From: JAJDOD01 sp039024895
Lineage (GTDB): Bacteria > Pseudomonadota > Alphaproteobacteria > Rhodobacterales > Rhodobacteraceae
Assembly: GCA_039024895.1 (NCBI GenBank)
Contig: JBCCPJ010000008.1
Location: 1-64,000 of the forward strand
Direction of reading: 5' to 3'
DNA: 64,000 nt
Shown piece after piece: positions 25,212 through 34,440 of the stretch (the stretch's first letter is position 1; each line of letters starts with the position of its first letter). The notes beneath the pieces are model-generated. The model was given only the letters and a program-made list of their open reading frames with translations. It ran no database searches and had not been told where the DNA came from. The position numbers and the translations under genes are program-made.

Positions 25212-25883
25212 ATGGACTGGACAGCCTCCATAGACGCCTATTGCGAACGCACCGACCCGAGCTATTGGTCGGAGCCGGTGAACGCGATCACCAACGCGGC
25301 CTTTCTCATCGCTGCTTTTATCATGTGGCGGCGCTGTAGGGGGCTGGTGTGGGGGCAGGCTTTGGCCTTCATCCTCGGGATGATTGGCATCGGCTCCTAC
25401 CTGTTTCACACCCATGCCACACCTTGGGCCGCGGCGCTCGATACGACGCCGATCCTCATGTTTTCGCTGCTTTATATTTTCCTCGCGAACCGGGACTTCT
25501 GGCAACTTCCCCTGTGGCTATCAGCCCTCGGTGCGGCAGCTTATGTGCCCTACACGGCGGCCATGACACCGCTGTTTCAAGCGCTGCCCTTCTTTGGCAT
25601 TTCAAGCTTTTACTGGCCTTTACCCCTTCTCATTTTTGCCTATGCCTTCTTCCTCCGACGTCGCATACCGGTTACGGCACGCAACCTTGCCATCGGTGCG
25701 ACGATCCTCTGTGTGTCGCTCACGGCGCGGTCGATCGACGAGCCTCTCTGCGCCGCCATACCGCTCGGCACACATTTCCTGTGGCACATCCTCAACGGGA
25801 TCATGCTTGGCTGGATGATCGAGACCTGGCGCAGACATGTCTCTTCATCTGGTCAAAAATACCTTGGGGAGCGCGAGGGGTGA
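25212..25883 (+). CDS. Ceramidase-domain (CREST) membrane protein
   Basis: A 223-residue protein with about seven membrane helices. It has the alkaline ceramidase/CREST hallmarks: WSEPVNAITNAAF near the start, GIGSYLFHTHATPWA in helix 2-3 (Ser, His and Asp metal-site residues), and GTHFLWHILNG near the end (paired His). The family is thought to act on amide bonds of membrane lipids; the bacterial substrate is unknown. The stop lies in the loop of a perfect 9-bp hairpin. Confidence 0.9.
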   Translation: MDWTASIDAYCERTDPSYWSEPVNAITNAAFLIAAFIMWRRCRGLVWGQALAFILGMIGIGSYLFHTHATPWAAALDTTPILMFSLLYIFLANRDFWQLPLWLSALGAAAYVPYTAAMTPLFQALPFFGISSFYWPLPLLIFAYAFFLRRRIPVTARNLAIGATILCVSLTARSIDEPLCAAIPLGTHFLWHILNGIMLGWMIETWRRHVSSSGQKYLGEREG

Positions 25884-25893
25884 AACCCCTCGC
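25873..25893. other. Perfect hairpin over the ceramidase stop codon
   Basis: Arms gcgaggggt (25873-25881) and acccctcgc (25885-25893) pair perfectly around a gaa loop. The TGA stop of the ceramidase gene spans arm and loop. No T-run follows on either strand, so it may be a weak terminator or an mRNA 3'-end stabiliser. Confidence 0.6.
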
Positions 25894-25944
25894 ACCAGGC
25901 GATGCGCGCAACCCCTCGGTCTCTCGCATGAGCCCAAGAACATC

Positions 25945-26013
25945 TCAATAAAACGCGTCCATCTCTGCGACTTTGTCAGTGGAGAGATTAATATGGTGCA
26001 GCGTCAGTTTCAT
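25945..26013 (-). pseudogene. Glyoxalase (VOC family) fragment
   Basis: Only 22 codons are open: MKLTLHHINLSTDKVAEMDAFY, the first strand of a VOC/glyoxalase protein, with the metal-binding-type His in LHHINL. A TGA stands where family members have Arg (FY-R-DVLGL); in the same frame DVLGLMRETEGL follows, as expected for a C-to-T nonsense change. Beyond that the family match is lost within the intergenic region next to the ceramidase gene. It is divergent from gatC. The gene is dead and truncated. Confidence 0.75.
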
Positions 26014-26110
26014 CCCATGAAGCTTGGCCTGCGAAAGGGGCGCGCGCAAGGCTTGGCATCGTCTCTGCCGCGCGCTACAGGAAGCGCTGATTGCAGGAAA
26101 GGCATATCCC

Positions 26111-26398
26111 ATGTCGATAGATCGTGAAACAGCCCGGAAGGTTGCGAAGCTCGCACGCATCAAGGTGGATGAAGAGGCGCTCGACGCGCTTGCGGGCGAG
26201 TTCAATGCCATCCTTGGTTTCGTCGAGCAGCTCAACGAAGTTGATGTCGACGGTGTCGAGCCCATGACGTCGGTCACGCCAATGCGGCTGAAACGGCGCG
26301 AGGATGTGGTCACCGATGGCGATCAGCAGGACAAGGTGTTGTCGAACGCGCCCGATGCGCGCGAAGGGTTTTTTGCCGTGCCCAAGGTGGTTGAGTGA
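26111..26398 (+). CDS. gatC: Asp/Glu-tRNA amidotransferase subunit C
   Basis: The 95-residue small subunit stabilises GatA in the GatCAB complex, which turns Glu-tRNA(Gln) or Asp-tRNA(Asn) into the amide form. MSIDRETARKVAKLARIKVDEE and EPMTSVTPMRLKRREDVV are typical, as is DAREGFFAVPKVVE at the end. The start is the ATG at 26111. It overlaps gatA; gatB is not in the window. Confidence 0.95.
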   Translation: MSIDRETARKVAKLARIKVDEEALDALAGEFNAILGFVEQLNEVDVDGVEPMTSVTPMRLKRREDVVTDGDQQDKVLSNAPDAREGFFAVPKVVE

Positions 26399-27879
26399 TG
26401 AGCAGTTTAAATACATTGACCATTGCCGAAGCACGCGACCAGTTGCGGGCGGGCGAGATTAGCGCTGTGGAGTTGACGGAGGCATGCCTCACCGCTGCCG
26501 ATGACGCCGCCGTTTTGAATGCCGTAGTGCATCCAACCCCCGATCTTGCCCGCGCGCAGGCTGAGGCGGCGGATACGCGGATCAAATCCGGGGACGCGCC
26601 CGCCATGTGTGGCATTCCGCTCGGGATCAAAGACCTTTTCTGCACCAAGGGGGTCCCAAGCCAGGCGGCAAGTGCGATTTTGAAGGGCTTCAAACCGGAG
26701 TATGAATCGACCGTCACCAGTCAGCTTTTCGATGCGGGCGCCGTGATGATCGGCAAGCTGAACATGGATGAGTTCGCCATGGGCAGCAGTAATGAGACAT
26801 CGACCTATGGCAATGTCATCAACCCGTGGCGGGCGTCCGATGGAACCGACCTCACGCCCGGCGGATCATCGGGCGGCTCGGCCAGTGCGGTTGCCGCCGA
26901 TCTCTGCCTCGCGGCCACCGGCACGGATACGGGTGGGTCGATCCGGCAACCGGCGGCCTTCGTGGGGATCACAGGGCTTAAGCCGACCTATGGGCGGTGT
27001 TCGCGTTGGGGGATTGTGGCCTTTGCCTCCTCCCTCGATCAGGCGGGCCCCATGACCAAGAGCGTGCGCGACGCGGCGATCATGCTTCAGTCTATGGCGG
27101 GGCATGACCCGAAGGATTCAACTTCCGCCGATTTGCCCCTGCCAGATTTTGAAGCGGCAATTACCGGCGACATTCGAGGTAAAACCATCGGTATTCCAAA
27201 AGAATACCGCATGGACGGCATGCCCGACGAGATTGAGGCCCTTTGGGCTCAGGGGCGAGAGATGCTTCAAGATGCGGGCGCCAAGATCGTGGATATCAGT
27301 CTGCCCCATACAAAATACGCGCTCCCCACCTATTACGTGGTGGCGCCGGCGGAGGCGTCCTCCAACCTCGCCCGCTATGACGGTGTGCGCTACGGGCATC
27401 GTGCCACGCTGGGGCAGGGTGATGGCATCACGGAAATGTACGAAAAGACCCGGGCCGAAGGCTTCGGCGATGAGGTCAAACGTCGTGTCATGATTGGCAC
27501 CTATGTGCTTTCCGCCGGGTTTTATGACGCCTATTACAACCGCGCGCGGAAGGTGCGGGCACTGATCAAAAAGGACTTCGAAGACGTGTTCGCAACCGGT
27601 GTCGACGCGATTTTGACGCCAGCGACGCCTTCCGCTGCCTTTCCCTTGGGACAGGAGTTCGACGACCCGGTTCAGATGTATCTCAACGATGTCTTCACGG
27701 TGACGGTGAACCTCGCGGGTCTGCCCGGTATTGCCGTTCCGGCTGGGGTTGATGCGGCGGGGCTACCCCTTGGGTTGCAGCTCATCGGCAAGCCTTGGGA
27801 GGAGGGCGAGTTGCTGAATGTCGCGCAAGTTCTGGAGGATCGTTGCGGATTTGTGGCCAAACCTGCGAAATGGTGGTAA
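26398..27879 (+). CDS. gatA: Asp/Glu-tRNA amidotransferase subunit A
   Basis: The amidase subunit (493 residues) frees ammonia from glutamine. It has the amidase-signature triad: Lys in PLGIKDLFC, and the Ser-rich GGSSGGSASAVAADL with TGTDTGGSIRQPA. I prefer the ATG at 26398, which overlaps the gatC stop (TGATG), over the GTG one codon earlier. Together with gatC it forms a two-gene unit. Confidence 0.97.
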   Translation: MSSLNTLTIAEARDQLRAGEISAVELTEACLTAADDAAVLNAVVHPTPDLARAQAEAADTRIKSGDAPAMCGIPLGIKDLFCTKGVPSQAASAILKGFKPEYESTVTSQLFDAGAVMIGKLNMDEFAMGSSNETSTYGNVINPWRASDGTDLTPGGSSGGSASAVAADLCLAATGTDTGGSIRQPAAFVGITGLKPTYGRCSRWGIVAFASSLDQAGPMTKSVRDAAIMLQSMAGHDPKDSTSADLPLPDFEAAITGDIRGKTIGIPKEYRMDGMPDEIEALWAQGREMLQDAGAKIVDISLPHTKYALPTYYVVAPAEASSNLARYDGVRYGHRATLGQGDGITEMYEKTRAEGFGDEVKRRVMIGTYVLSAGFYDAYYNRARKVRALIKKDFEDVFATGVDAILTPATPSAAFPLGQEFDDPVQMYLNDVFTVTVNLAGLPGIAVPAGVDAAGLPLGLQLIGKPWEEGELLNVAQVLEDRCGFVAKPAKWW

Positions 27880-27910
27880 TGTTTCGCAAAACGAAACGGC
27901 AGAGCAGACG

Positions 27911-28582
27911 ATGATGACACGCGTATCCACGGCAATACTTTTGCTGACCCTCACTGCTTGTTCCACAAGCGTGCCCGACAGCAACCCCAACGTCCAAGGG
28001 GTGGGCTTCGGCAATTACGACGCCTACGCAAGTCAACGGGCGGCGCGCGATGCGCAACTGGAAGCGCGGATTTCGGATGAAGAGCCGGGTTCGACCCAGA
28101 TTGCGCAGGACACCCAAGATGTGCTGGACCAAACCGCCGGTACCGCCGCACCTGCCGTGGCAACGACGTCGCTTGCTTCTGACAACCCGAATATCTCCGA
28201 TGAACAGGATTTTGCGGCAGTTTCTGCGCGCGAAACCATCGAAAGCGACCGCGACCGTTTGCAAGAGCAACGGGCCAACATGTCAGTAGCGACGCCCGAA
28301 GCCGTTCCGGCGCGCCCTGGCGGACGGGCCGCGCCAAATATTGTCGCTTTCGCGCTGTCGACGAATAATGCCGTGGGCCAACCGGTCTATGATCGCTCCA
28401 GCCGCTACAACGAAGATCGTTACCGGCGCGCCTGTGCGGAGTTTGGCTCGTCGGACCAAGCACAAGCGGCGTTTCTGGCAGCGGGCGGACCGGACCGTGA
28501 TCGGCGTGGGTTGGACCCCGACGGTGACGGGTTCGCGTGTTTTTGGGACCCTTCGCCCTTCCGTACGGCCCGCGGCGGCTAG
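27911..28582 (+). CDS. Lipoprotein with excalibur calcium-binding domain
   Basis: A 223-residue protein with a lipobox LTAC (lipid-anchored Cys about residue 16). A long Asp/Glu/Ala-rich region follows, and the last ~45 residues form an excalibur-like domain: RRACAEFGSSDQA, then LDPDGDGFACFW, the Cys-bounded DxDGDGxxC loop. Starts at 27911 and 27914 are both ATG; a longer upstream reading runs into gatA. It probably sits in the outer membrane facing the periplasm. Role unknown. Confidence 0.82.
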   Translation: MMTRVSTAILLLTLTACSTSVPDSNPNVQGVGFGNYDAYASQRAARDAQLEARISDEEPGSTQIAQDTQDVLDQTAGTAAPAVATTSLASDNPNISDEQDFAAVSARETIESDRDRLQEQRANMSVATPEAVPARPGGRAAPNIVAFALSTNNAVGQPVYDRSSRYNEDRYRRACAEFGSSDQAQAAFLAAGGPDRDRRGLDPDGDGFACFWDPSPFRTARGG

Positions 28583-28586
28583 GCAC

Positions 28587-29261
28587 ATGGATATTCTCGA
28601 CCGCCCGTCGCCGAACTACGGATCGCGCAAGGGTGGCGATAACATTGAACTCATCGTTCTACACTACACGGCGATGGCGGATGCGGATGCCGCGTTGGAA
28701 CGGCTGTGCGATCCGGAGAGCGAGGTTTCCTCCCATTATCTGATTGGCAGCGACGGTGCGCTTTACCGGCTTGTTGATGAGGCGGAACGCGCGTGGCACG
28801 CGGGCGTGGGCTCTTGGGCGGGTTGCGATGATGTCAACTCGCGATCCATTGGCATCGAGTTGGACAATAACGGCGTTCTGCCTTTCGATGAGCCGCTTAT
28901 GACGACATTGGAGGCTTTGCTGACAGACCTTTTGGAGCGGCATGGTATCAGGCCCAAAGGCGTGATTGGACACGCTGATATGGCACCCGCCCGAAAGGTG
29001 GACCCTGGGCCGATGTTTGACTGGAAACGTCTTGCGGCAAAGGGTCTTTCCGTTTGGCCGGAGCCATCCCGTGGAAAGGATTTTCTGCAAGACGCGGCAC
29101 GCTTCGGCTATCCGACTGATGATGGCATTGCTTGCGTTCTTCCCGCCTTTCGCGCGCGTTTTCGTCCTTTTGCCACCGGCCCGCTTTGCGCCGCAGATGA
29201 GGCGATGATGGCGGGACTTGCGCGTCAGTTCCCGGCGGACGTCATGGGCTTCGCCCGATAA
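28587..29261 (+). CDS. N-acetylmuramoyl-L-alanine amidase (AmpD type)
   Basis: A 224-residue amidase_2 enzyme that cuts the bond between muramic acid and the stem peptide. VLHYTAM holds the first zinc His, WHAG and GIELDN are typical, and GHADMAPARKVDPGPMFDW holds the second His, the catalytic Lys and the zinc Asp. With no signal peptide it is probably the cytoplasmic recycling amidase like AmpD. I start at the ATG at 28587, four bases after the lipoprotein stop. Confidence 0.92.
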   Translation: MDILDRPSPNYGSRKGGDNIELIVLHYTAMADADAALERLCDPESEVSSHYLIGSDGALYRLVDEAERAWHAGVGSWAGCDDVNSRSIGIELDNNGVLPFDEPLMTTLEALLTDLLERHGIRPKGVIGHADMAPARKVDPGPMFDWKRLAAKGLSVWPEPSRGKDFLQDAARFGYPTDDGIACVLPAFRARFRPFATGPLCAADEAMMAGLARQFPADVMGFAR

Positions 29262-29311
29262 GCATCGCCCTCCAGGTCTTTACGGGTTTGGCAGAAGGGT
29301 TTAGGGAAGCC

Positions 29312-29668
29312 GGTGCGGATGGCTGGATGGCCGCGGGGGCGTCATGCTCACGAGGAAAGTCCGGACTCCACGAAGCAATGGTGCCGGGTAACGCCCGGCC
29401 GGGGTAACCCGAGGGATAGCGCCACAGAGAACAGACGGCCACGCATGCGCGGCCACGGTGAAACGGTGGGGTAAGAGCCCACCGCGGACTTGGCAACAAG
29501 GACGGCACGGCAAGCCCCACCAGGAGCAATGGCGAATAGGGGGTCCGCTTGGACAGCTTCGGTCCGGACCCCGGGTTGCCAGCTAGAGCGCGTCGGCAAC
29601 GGCGGGCCGAGAGGAATGGTCATCGCGCTGCAAAGCGCACAGAATCCGGCTTACAGGCCATCCGCATC
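29312..29668 (+). ncRNA. rnpB: RNase P RNA, bacterial class A
   Basis: The RNA subunit of RNase P trims tRNA 5' ends. Conserved blocks are gaggaaagtccggactcc near the 5' end, acagagaacaga, ggtgaaacggtggggtaaga, and acagaatccggcttacag near the 3' end. Helix P1 pairs 29314-29323 with 29657-29666 perfectly and extends by two pairs, giving the ends stated, about 357 nt. No gene overlaps it. Confidence 0.97.
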
Positions 29669-29744
29669 AAGATGTCTGTCATGCGGACAAACCCGTCATT
29701 TCTGTAATGTCGGGAATGCGCCCCGGTTAGGGACCACGTGGGGT

Positions 29745-30692
29745 CTAGTTGGCAGGATTTGCCATCATCATGCGCCAGCCACGTGTATGCTCCGCTGCAG
29801 TATAGAATAGGTAGGGTTCCTTCGTTTGCGGATCGAAGGTGATAGATGGTGCGATAATTTCATCCACCTCCCATTCGTCCCCTGCCAGTGTCAAAAGAGG
29901 CTCTGGGAGTGATGACCAAGGTCCAAATGGATCGTCAGCACAAAATGCAAATATCCCTTCGCGCCCTGTGACAGTCTCACGTGTGGCAACTGCCACGAAA
30001 CCGCCATCGGGTCGCGCCGTAATCTGTCCTTCCATGCCAATCGGTATGTCCGTTTCCACCGGATTTTTCCAAGTCAGGCCATCCAAATTGGATGTTGCGC
30101 CGAAACTCCACACTTCGGTGACGTCTTCAAACCCGTTCCACCCGAGCCAAGCCATCATCAAGCGGCCTTGATGCTCAATAATTGAGGGCGATGTGATCAG
30201 ATAGACGTCTTTTCCGGCTGTGGGCCCTACGTCGACCACGGGGTCAGGCAGGATCGTCCATGGCCCCTTCAACGCGGGCGCTTGCGCCATATAGATGCGT
30301 GAGCGGTACGTCGTTTCGTCAGAATACCCGATGAAATAAATCCGATGGTCCGCGGCTGACACACGATGGTAAAACGCGGTTTCTTTGTGGGGCACGGCGT
30401 CTGGTTGCATGGAGGGCCCCAGCAAAACGCCCCATTCTTCCCATTCGTTCCACCCCGAACCCAAGGCAAGTTTGATGGCGCTATGATCGTTGTCGTCACC
30501 GCTGTAAATCATTGCCAATTGATTGTCGTCGATGACAAACACATGCCCGTCACTGGCCGCTTCGTACAGGCCTAAGAATAGCTTGTCCCGAAACACCGGT
30601 CCGTCATGCCGAACCCAGTCTGTAGGGACACATGCGAAACCCGGAGAGGCGGCAATCAGAGCCGCTAAGACGGTCGAGACACGAAGCATCAC
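29745..30692 (-). CDS. Secreted five-bladed propeller protein (GH43/glycosidase-like fold)
   Basis: A 315-residue protein with a signal peptide (about 20 residues, ending SPGFA). Repeated segments such as AMIYSGDDND, GIFAFCADDPFGPWSSL, KGPWTILPDP and EPYLFYTA resemble the blades of GH43/GH62/GH130-type propellers (FYHRVS and LMMAWLG are blade cores). Acidic catalytic residues cannot be matched with confidence, so enzyme activity is uncertain. Either of two adjacent Met codons may be the start. It stands alone between rnpB and the DUF533 gene. Confidence 0.72.
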   Translation of the reverse strand: MMLRVSTVLAALIAASPGFACVPTDWVRHDGPVFRDKLFLGLYEAASDGHVFVIDDNQLAMIYSGDDNDHSAIKLALGSGWNEWEEWGVLLGPSMQPDAVPHKETAFYHRVSAADHRIYFIGYSDETTYRSRIYMAQAPALKGPWTILPDPVVDVGPTAGKDVYLITSPSIIEHQGRLMMAWLGWNGFEDVTEVWSFGATSNLDGLTWKNPVETDIPIGMEGQITARPDGGFVAVATRETVTGREGIFAFCADDPFGPWSSLPEPLLTLAGDEWEVDEIIAPSITFDPQTKEPYLFYTAAEHTRGWRMMMANPAN

Positions 30693-30866
30693 GGCCAGTA
30701 AATACTATCGGCGACCAGTCAGATCAAGAAAGACCGGTCATTCGCCGCAGTGCAACTGTTTCACAGGTTGGGCTCAAACCGGACTTTTGGTGTCGCGATT
30801 TGTCTCTTTGCGGATGGGGGTGCGGCCGGTAAGGTCATCGCTATCGCTTAGAGGGAGCATTTTGAC

Positions 30867-31565
30867 ATGAGTTTTGTTCGCACATTAGCCACGCTGGCCG
30901 TTGGTTTCGCTGCCGCAAAAGGGCACGAGAAATATAAAGACATGGGCGGCATGCCTGGCGTCAAGGATGCGATGCGGACCAACCCGCAGCTTGCCCAGAT
31001 GAGCGATCAGGCTTTTGACATGATGGACAAGATGGGCCTGCCGACCGATCAATTGAAGTCCATGCGGGATCAATTCATGGGGCAGGCCGAAGGGGCGAGC
31101 GCCGGTGCGATGGCGGGTCTCGGCGGGCTGATGTCGGCGCTTGGCGGCGGTATGGCCGGGGGCGCGGAGCAAACCAGCGCCATGATCGACAGCCTTACGG
31201 GCACCACCACCGCGACGGATGCCATGGAGGAAAACGCCAAGCTCATGATCCGCGCCATGATCCAAGCCGCCAAGGCGGATGGCGAAATAGATGCGGAGGA
31301 ACGCGCCAAGATTATGGAGCACGTGGGCGAGGCGGGGCCAGCCGAGCGCGCCTTCATCGAGGCCGAACTGGATGCCCCAGTGGACGCCATGGCGCTGGCC
31401 CAGGACACATCCCAGCAAATGGCGGCGCAAGTCTATGCAACGGCCTTGATGACCATTCGTGTCGATAACCTGAAGGAAGCGGAGTACATAAACACACTGG
31501 CGCAGGGTCTCGGGCTATCGGAGGAAACACGCAACCGCGTGCATACCGCAATGGGGATTTCCTGA
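30867..31565 (+). CDS. DUF533/TerB-like protein
   Basis: A 232-residue protein. The first ~125 residues are Gly/Ala/Met-rich. The last ~105 (KLMIRAMIQAAKADGEIDAEERAKIMEHV onward) form a TerB-like helical domain of the DUF533 kind, with the Asp/Glu-rich ADGEIDAEE loop that in TerB proteins binds metal. GGGAG precedes the ATG. TerB-like proteins are linked to envelope stress together with TelA-type proteins, but this gene is 8 kb from the TelA operon. Confidence 0.85.
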   Translation: MSFVRTLATLAVGFAAAKGHEKYKDMGGMPGVKDAMRTNPQLAQMSDQAFDMMDKMGLPTDQLKSMRDQFMGQAEGASAGAMAGLGGLMSALGGGMAGGAEQTSAMIDSLTGTTTATDAMEENAKLMIRAMIQAAKADGEIDAEERAKIMEHVGEAGPAERAFIEAELDAPVDAMALAQDTSQQMAAQVYATALMTIRVDNLKEAEYINTLAQGLGLSEETRNRVHTAMGIS

Positions 31566-31664
31566 GGGTTTCTACCTTGACAGGTCGCTCACACTGTTTA
31601 GAAGGCGAGCTTCAGGATTTTCGGTCTGAGCCCACTGAGGCGCGGGCCAGCTAGGAGACACAAT

Positions 31665-31832
31665 ATGGCGAAACCAACGACGATCAAAATTCGTCTGAAT
31701 TCGACCGCCGACACGGGTCATTTCTATGTGACCAAGAAGAACGCCCGCACCATGACCGAAAAGATGGTGGTGCGGAAGTATGATCCCGTTGCGCGCAAGC
31801 ATGTTGAGTACAAGGAAGGCAAGATCAAGTAG
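31665..31832 (+). CDS. rpmG: 50S ribosomal protein L33
   Basis: A 55-residue ribosomal protein, MAKPTTIKIRLNSTADTGHF to KEGKIK. It has no zinc-binding Cys pairs (the Cys-free form). AGGAGA precedes the ATG. It is followed by an intrinsic terminator and stands as a single gene. Confidence 0.97.
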   Translation: MAKPTTIKIRLNSTADTGHFYVTKKNARTMTEKMVVRKYDPVARKHVEYKEGKIK

Positions 31833-31856
31833 GATCGCCCCTTCGTAAAGACAATG

Positions 31857-31880
31857 GGCCGCGCCATGTGCGCGGCCTTT
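31857..31880 (+). terminator. Terminator after rpmG
   Basis: Arms ggccgcgc (31857-31864) and gcgcggcc (31870-31877) pair perfectly around a 5-base loop and are followed by TTTGTCGTTT. Confidence 0.75.
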
Positions 31881-32013
31881 GTCGTTTGGGTGTGGTTGCT
31901 TCGGCGTTCGGCGCAGTGCGCAATGGGAGCGAAGGTGCCCAAACAGCCCATTGGCGCCCGTGGCCAGCGTCTAGGGCTGGACGAGACACGGTTAGAGGAC
32001 CAGATAGAACGCA

Positions 32014-32520
32014 ATGGGTGACACATTCGTTATTCGCGCCTCGACACAGGCTGATTTGCACCGGGTCGATGCCTTGCTGGCCCGGTCTTATCCGGCGCTT
32101 CTCAAATCGGCTTACCCCGCATCCGTCCTCGTCACCGCCATACCCTTGATATCGAAGGCGCAACCCCATCTTTTGGCATCTGGCACCTATTTTGTGGTCA
32201 CTGATGGTGAGGAGATTGTCGGGGCCGGTGGTTGGACCCGGGCCAGTCCTCGCGCACGCGGCCACGCGAAAAACGCCGGTGCACATATTCGCCATGTGGT
32301 AACGGATCATCGCCTGGTGCGCGCCGGGATCGGGCGTCGGTTGATGCATCATATCTTTGCCACAGCGCGGCAAGCGGGTGTGACTCGTCTTGAATGTTTG
32401 TCGACCCTCATGGCCGAACCATTCTATCAGGCTGTCGGGTTTGAGACTGTGGCACCCGTGACACTCAACCTGCGCGCGGGCATTGACTTCCCGGTAGTCC
32501 AGATGCGGCACGACTTGTAA
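32014..32520 (+). CDS. GNAT family N-acetyltransferase
   Basis: A 168-residue acetyltransferase. The acetyl-CoA loop is seen in VVTDHRLVRAGIGRRLMHHIF (R-x-x-G-I-G in motif A) and the C-terminal FYQAVGFE is typical of motif B. The acceptor substrate is unknown. It is convergent with the ECF sigma gene. Confidence 0.9.
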   Translation: MGDTFVIRASTQADLHRVDALLARSYPALLKSAYPASVLVTAIPLISKAQPHLLASGTYFVVTDGEEIVGAGGWTRASPRARGHAKNAGAHIRHVVTDHRLVRAGIGRRLMHHIFATARQAGVTRLECLSTLMAEPFYQAVGFETVAPVTLNLRAGIDFPVVQMRHDL

Positions 32521-32536
32521 ATACACCGCCGGTCCC

Positions 32537-33769
32537 TCAAAGCATGTCGCGGCGGGCTTGAAGCCAGGTACGTTCACCTGGGTTGCGGCTCAGGCGCATC
32601 GCTTCCGAATAGGCCTCGCGCGCGGTGGCGGTGTCCTTTTTGCGGCGCGCCAGTTCCGCTTTCGCAGCGTAAAACGGTTGGTAGTCCTTCAGCTCCGTTT
32701 CAAGCGCTGCCAAGGCGTGGCGGGCGCGGTCGAGAGCGCCGGTTTCCGCGAGGGCGACCGCGTGGTTCAAAGCGACCACGGGCGACGGTGCCAAGGCGAG
32801 CAATCGCTCGTAAAGTAAGAGGATTTGCGGCCAATCGATGGTGGACGCATCGCGTGCCTGCATGTGTAGCGCGCTGATTGCGGCTTGTATCTGGAACGGG
32901 CCGGGGATGCGTCGGGAGACGGCGAGGTCGAGAAGCGCGTAAGCCTCCTTCGCCGTCACCTGATCCCAAAGGGCGCGGTCCTGACACTCTAGCGGGACCG
33001 GCGCGCCCGCCGCATCGAATCGGGCTCGATAGCGGGCGTGGGACAACAGCATGAGCGCGAGCAGCCCTTCGATCTCAGGTTCATCCGGGGAGAGCTTGGC
33101 CATCAGTCGCGCAAGCCAAATCGCTTCGGTGCAGAGGGTTGCGCGGATGGGCGCTTCACCCGGTCCCGCTGTCCAGCCTTCGTTAAAAATCAGATAGATG
33201 ACGGCCAGCACAGATTGCAGACGCGCGTCCCAATCGCACCGTTCGGGTACGGCGAAGGGGATACCCGCATCACGTATCTTTGCTTTGGCGCGGGTGAGGC
33301 GTTGCGCCATGGCTGCCTCCCGGTCCAGAAAAGCACGCGCGATCTCTTGTGTCGTGAGGCCGCCGACGGTGCGGAGTGTCAGTGCCACACGGGTTTTCTG
33401 TTCCAGCGCGGGGTGACAGCAGGTGAAGATCAACCGCAACCGCTCATCGGGGATCTCGGGCTGGTCAGCCGCGCGGTCGGCTTGATCGGCTTCCATAAGC
33501 TGTGCAAGGTCCGGTGCCGCAGAGGCATGGCGCTTGGTCTTTCGGCGGCGATCAATCGCAGCGCGGCGTGCGACTTGCAGTAGCCAGGCATCGGGGCGGT
33601 CGGGCATCCCGGAACGCGCCCAATGGACGAGGGCACGTTCTGAGGCGTCCTGGAGGGCGTCTTCCGCCAAGTCAAACGATCCAAGGCTCCGGATCAGGCC
33701 GGACAGAAGTCGGCCGCGATCACGCTGAAGAAGGGAGGCGATCTTGGCTGCGAGATCACTCTCGAACAT
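32537..33769 (-). CDS. ECF sigma factor of the ECF42 type (DUF6596)
   Basis: A 410-residue sigma factor. Residues about 1-80 carry sigma region 2 (LGSFDLAEDALQDASERAL; ARRAAIDRRRK) and about 110-165 region 4 (LRTVGGLTTQEIARAFL). The rest is a long TPR-like helical extension (DUF6596), the mark of ECF42, which have no anti-sigma factor and are thought to be governed by this extension. The DGPF/YciI gene directly upstream is the regular partner and likely target. An ATG at 33769 is preferred to the GTG one codon before it. Confidence 0.92.
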   Translation of the reverse strand: MFESDLAAKIASLLQRDRGRLLSGLIRSLGSFDLAEDALQDASERALVHWARSGMPDRPDAWLLQVARRAAIDRRRKTKRHASAAPDLAQLMEADQADRAADQPEIPDERLRLIFTCCHPALEQKTRVALTLRTVGGLTTQEIARAFLDREAAMAQRLTRAKAKIRDAGIPFAVPERCDWDARLQSVLAVIYLIFNEGWTAGPGEAPIRATLCTEAIWLARLMAKLSPDEPEIEGLLALMLLSHARYRARFDAAGAPVPLECQDRALWDQVTAKEAYALLDLAVSRRIPGPFQIQAAISALHMQARDASTIDWPQILLLYERLLALAPSPVVALNHAVALAETGALDRARHALAALETELKDYQPFYAAKAELARRKKDTATAREAYSEAMRLSRNPGERTWLQARRDML

Positions 33770-33846
33770 CACTTTGGATGCTCAACTGCGATGGACGTCA
33801 CCCGGGAAGACGGCCCAGCTTTCGATATGTGCCGCCTGCTCGACAC

Positions 33847-34206
33847 TCACTCCGGCATCTCGATAACCATGATCGGACGTAGTTCTACGGTGCCGTATTT
33901 CGCATCAGGGATAAGCGACGCCATTTCAATGGCTTGATCCAGGTCTTTACAATCGAGCAGGTAATATCCACCGAGCCGCTCTTTGGTCTCGGCAAAGGGT
34001 CCATCCATGGTCTCAGTCTTGCCGTCGCGTATCCGAATTGAGGTGGCGGTCGAGGTGTCTTGCAAGGCTTCGCCACCCAATAGTACACCCTTTTCTTCCA
34101 TCGTTTTCGTCGCGCTGAAGTAGCCGTCCATATAGGCATCGAAGCCGGGGTCGCCAGGGTTTGGGCTAACGTTATCTTCCGCGTAGATCAGAGCCATGTA
34201 TTGCAT
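33847..34206 (-). CDS. YciI/DGPF-domain protein
   Basis: A 119-residue protein of the YCII superfamily. MQYMALIYAED and DGPFAETKERLGGYYLLDC contain the DGPF motif; the dimeric alpha/beta-barrel fold usually has a His/Asp pair, of which an Asp is seen here. Genes of this family pair with ECF42 sigma factors across bacteria. It lies 77 bp before the sigma gene on the same strand. Confidence 0.9.
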   Translation of the reverse strand: MQYMALIYAEDNVSPNPGDPGFDAYMDGYFSATKTMEEKGVLLGGEALQDTSTATSIRIRDGKTETMDGPFAETKERLGGYYLLDCKDLDQAIEMASLIPDAKYGTVELRPIMVIEMPE

Positions 34207-34440
34207 GGGATCGGTCCTTTTCTTTTGGTGAGCGTGGGCGCGAGGAGCGCGTGCTGTCCAGCGCTCAGATCACTGTAAATGAGTTCAGAGGAGATGCGGT
34301 GATTAGGGTTGTGATCTGGAGAATTGCCATAGTGTTGTCCTTTTTGCTTCAGATAACCCAAGGACGCATCAGCCTGCCGAATTTCGACATATGCTCGCGG
34401 AAAATCTCTTCGACTTCCGACAAGATACTGAATTTATTAT

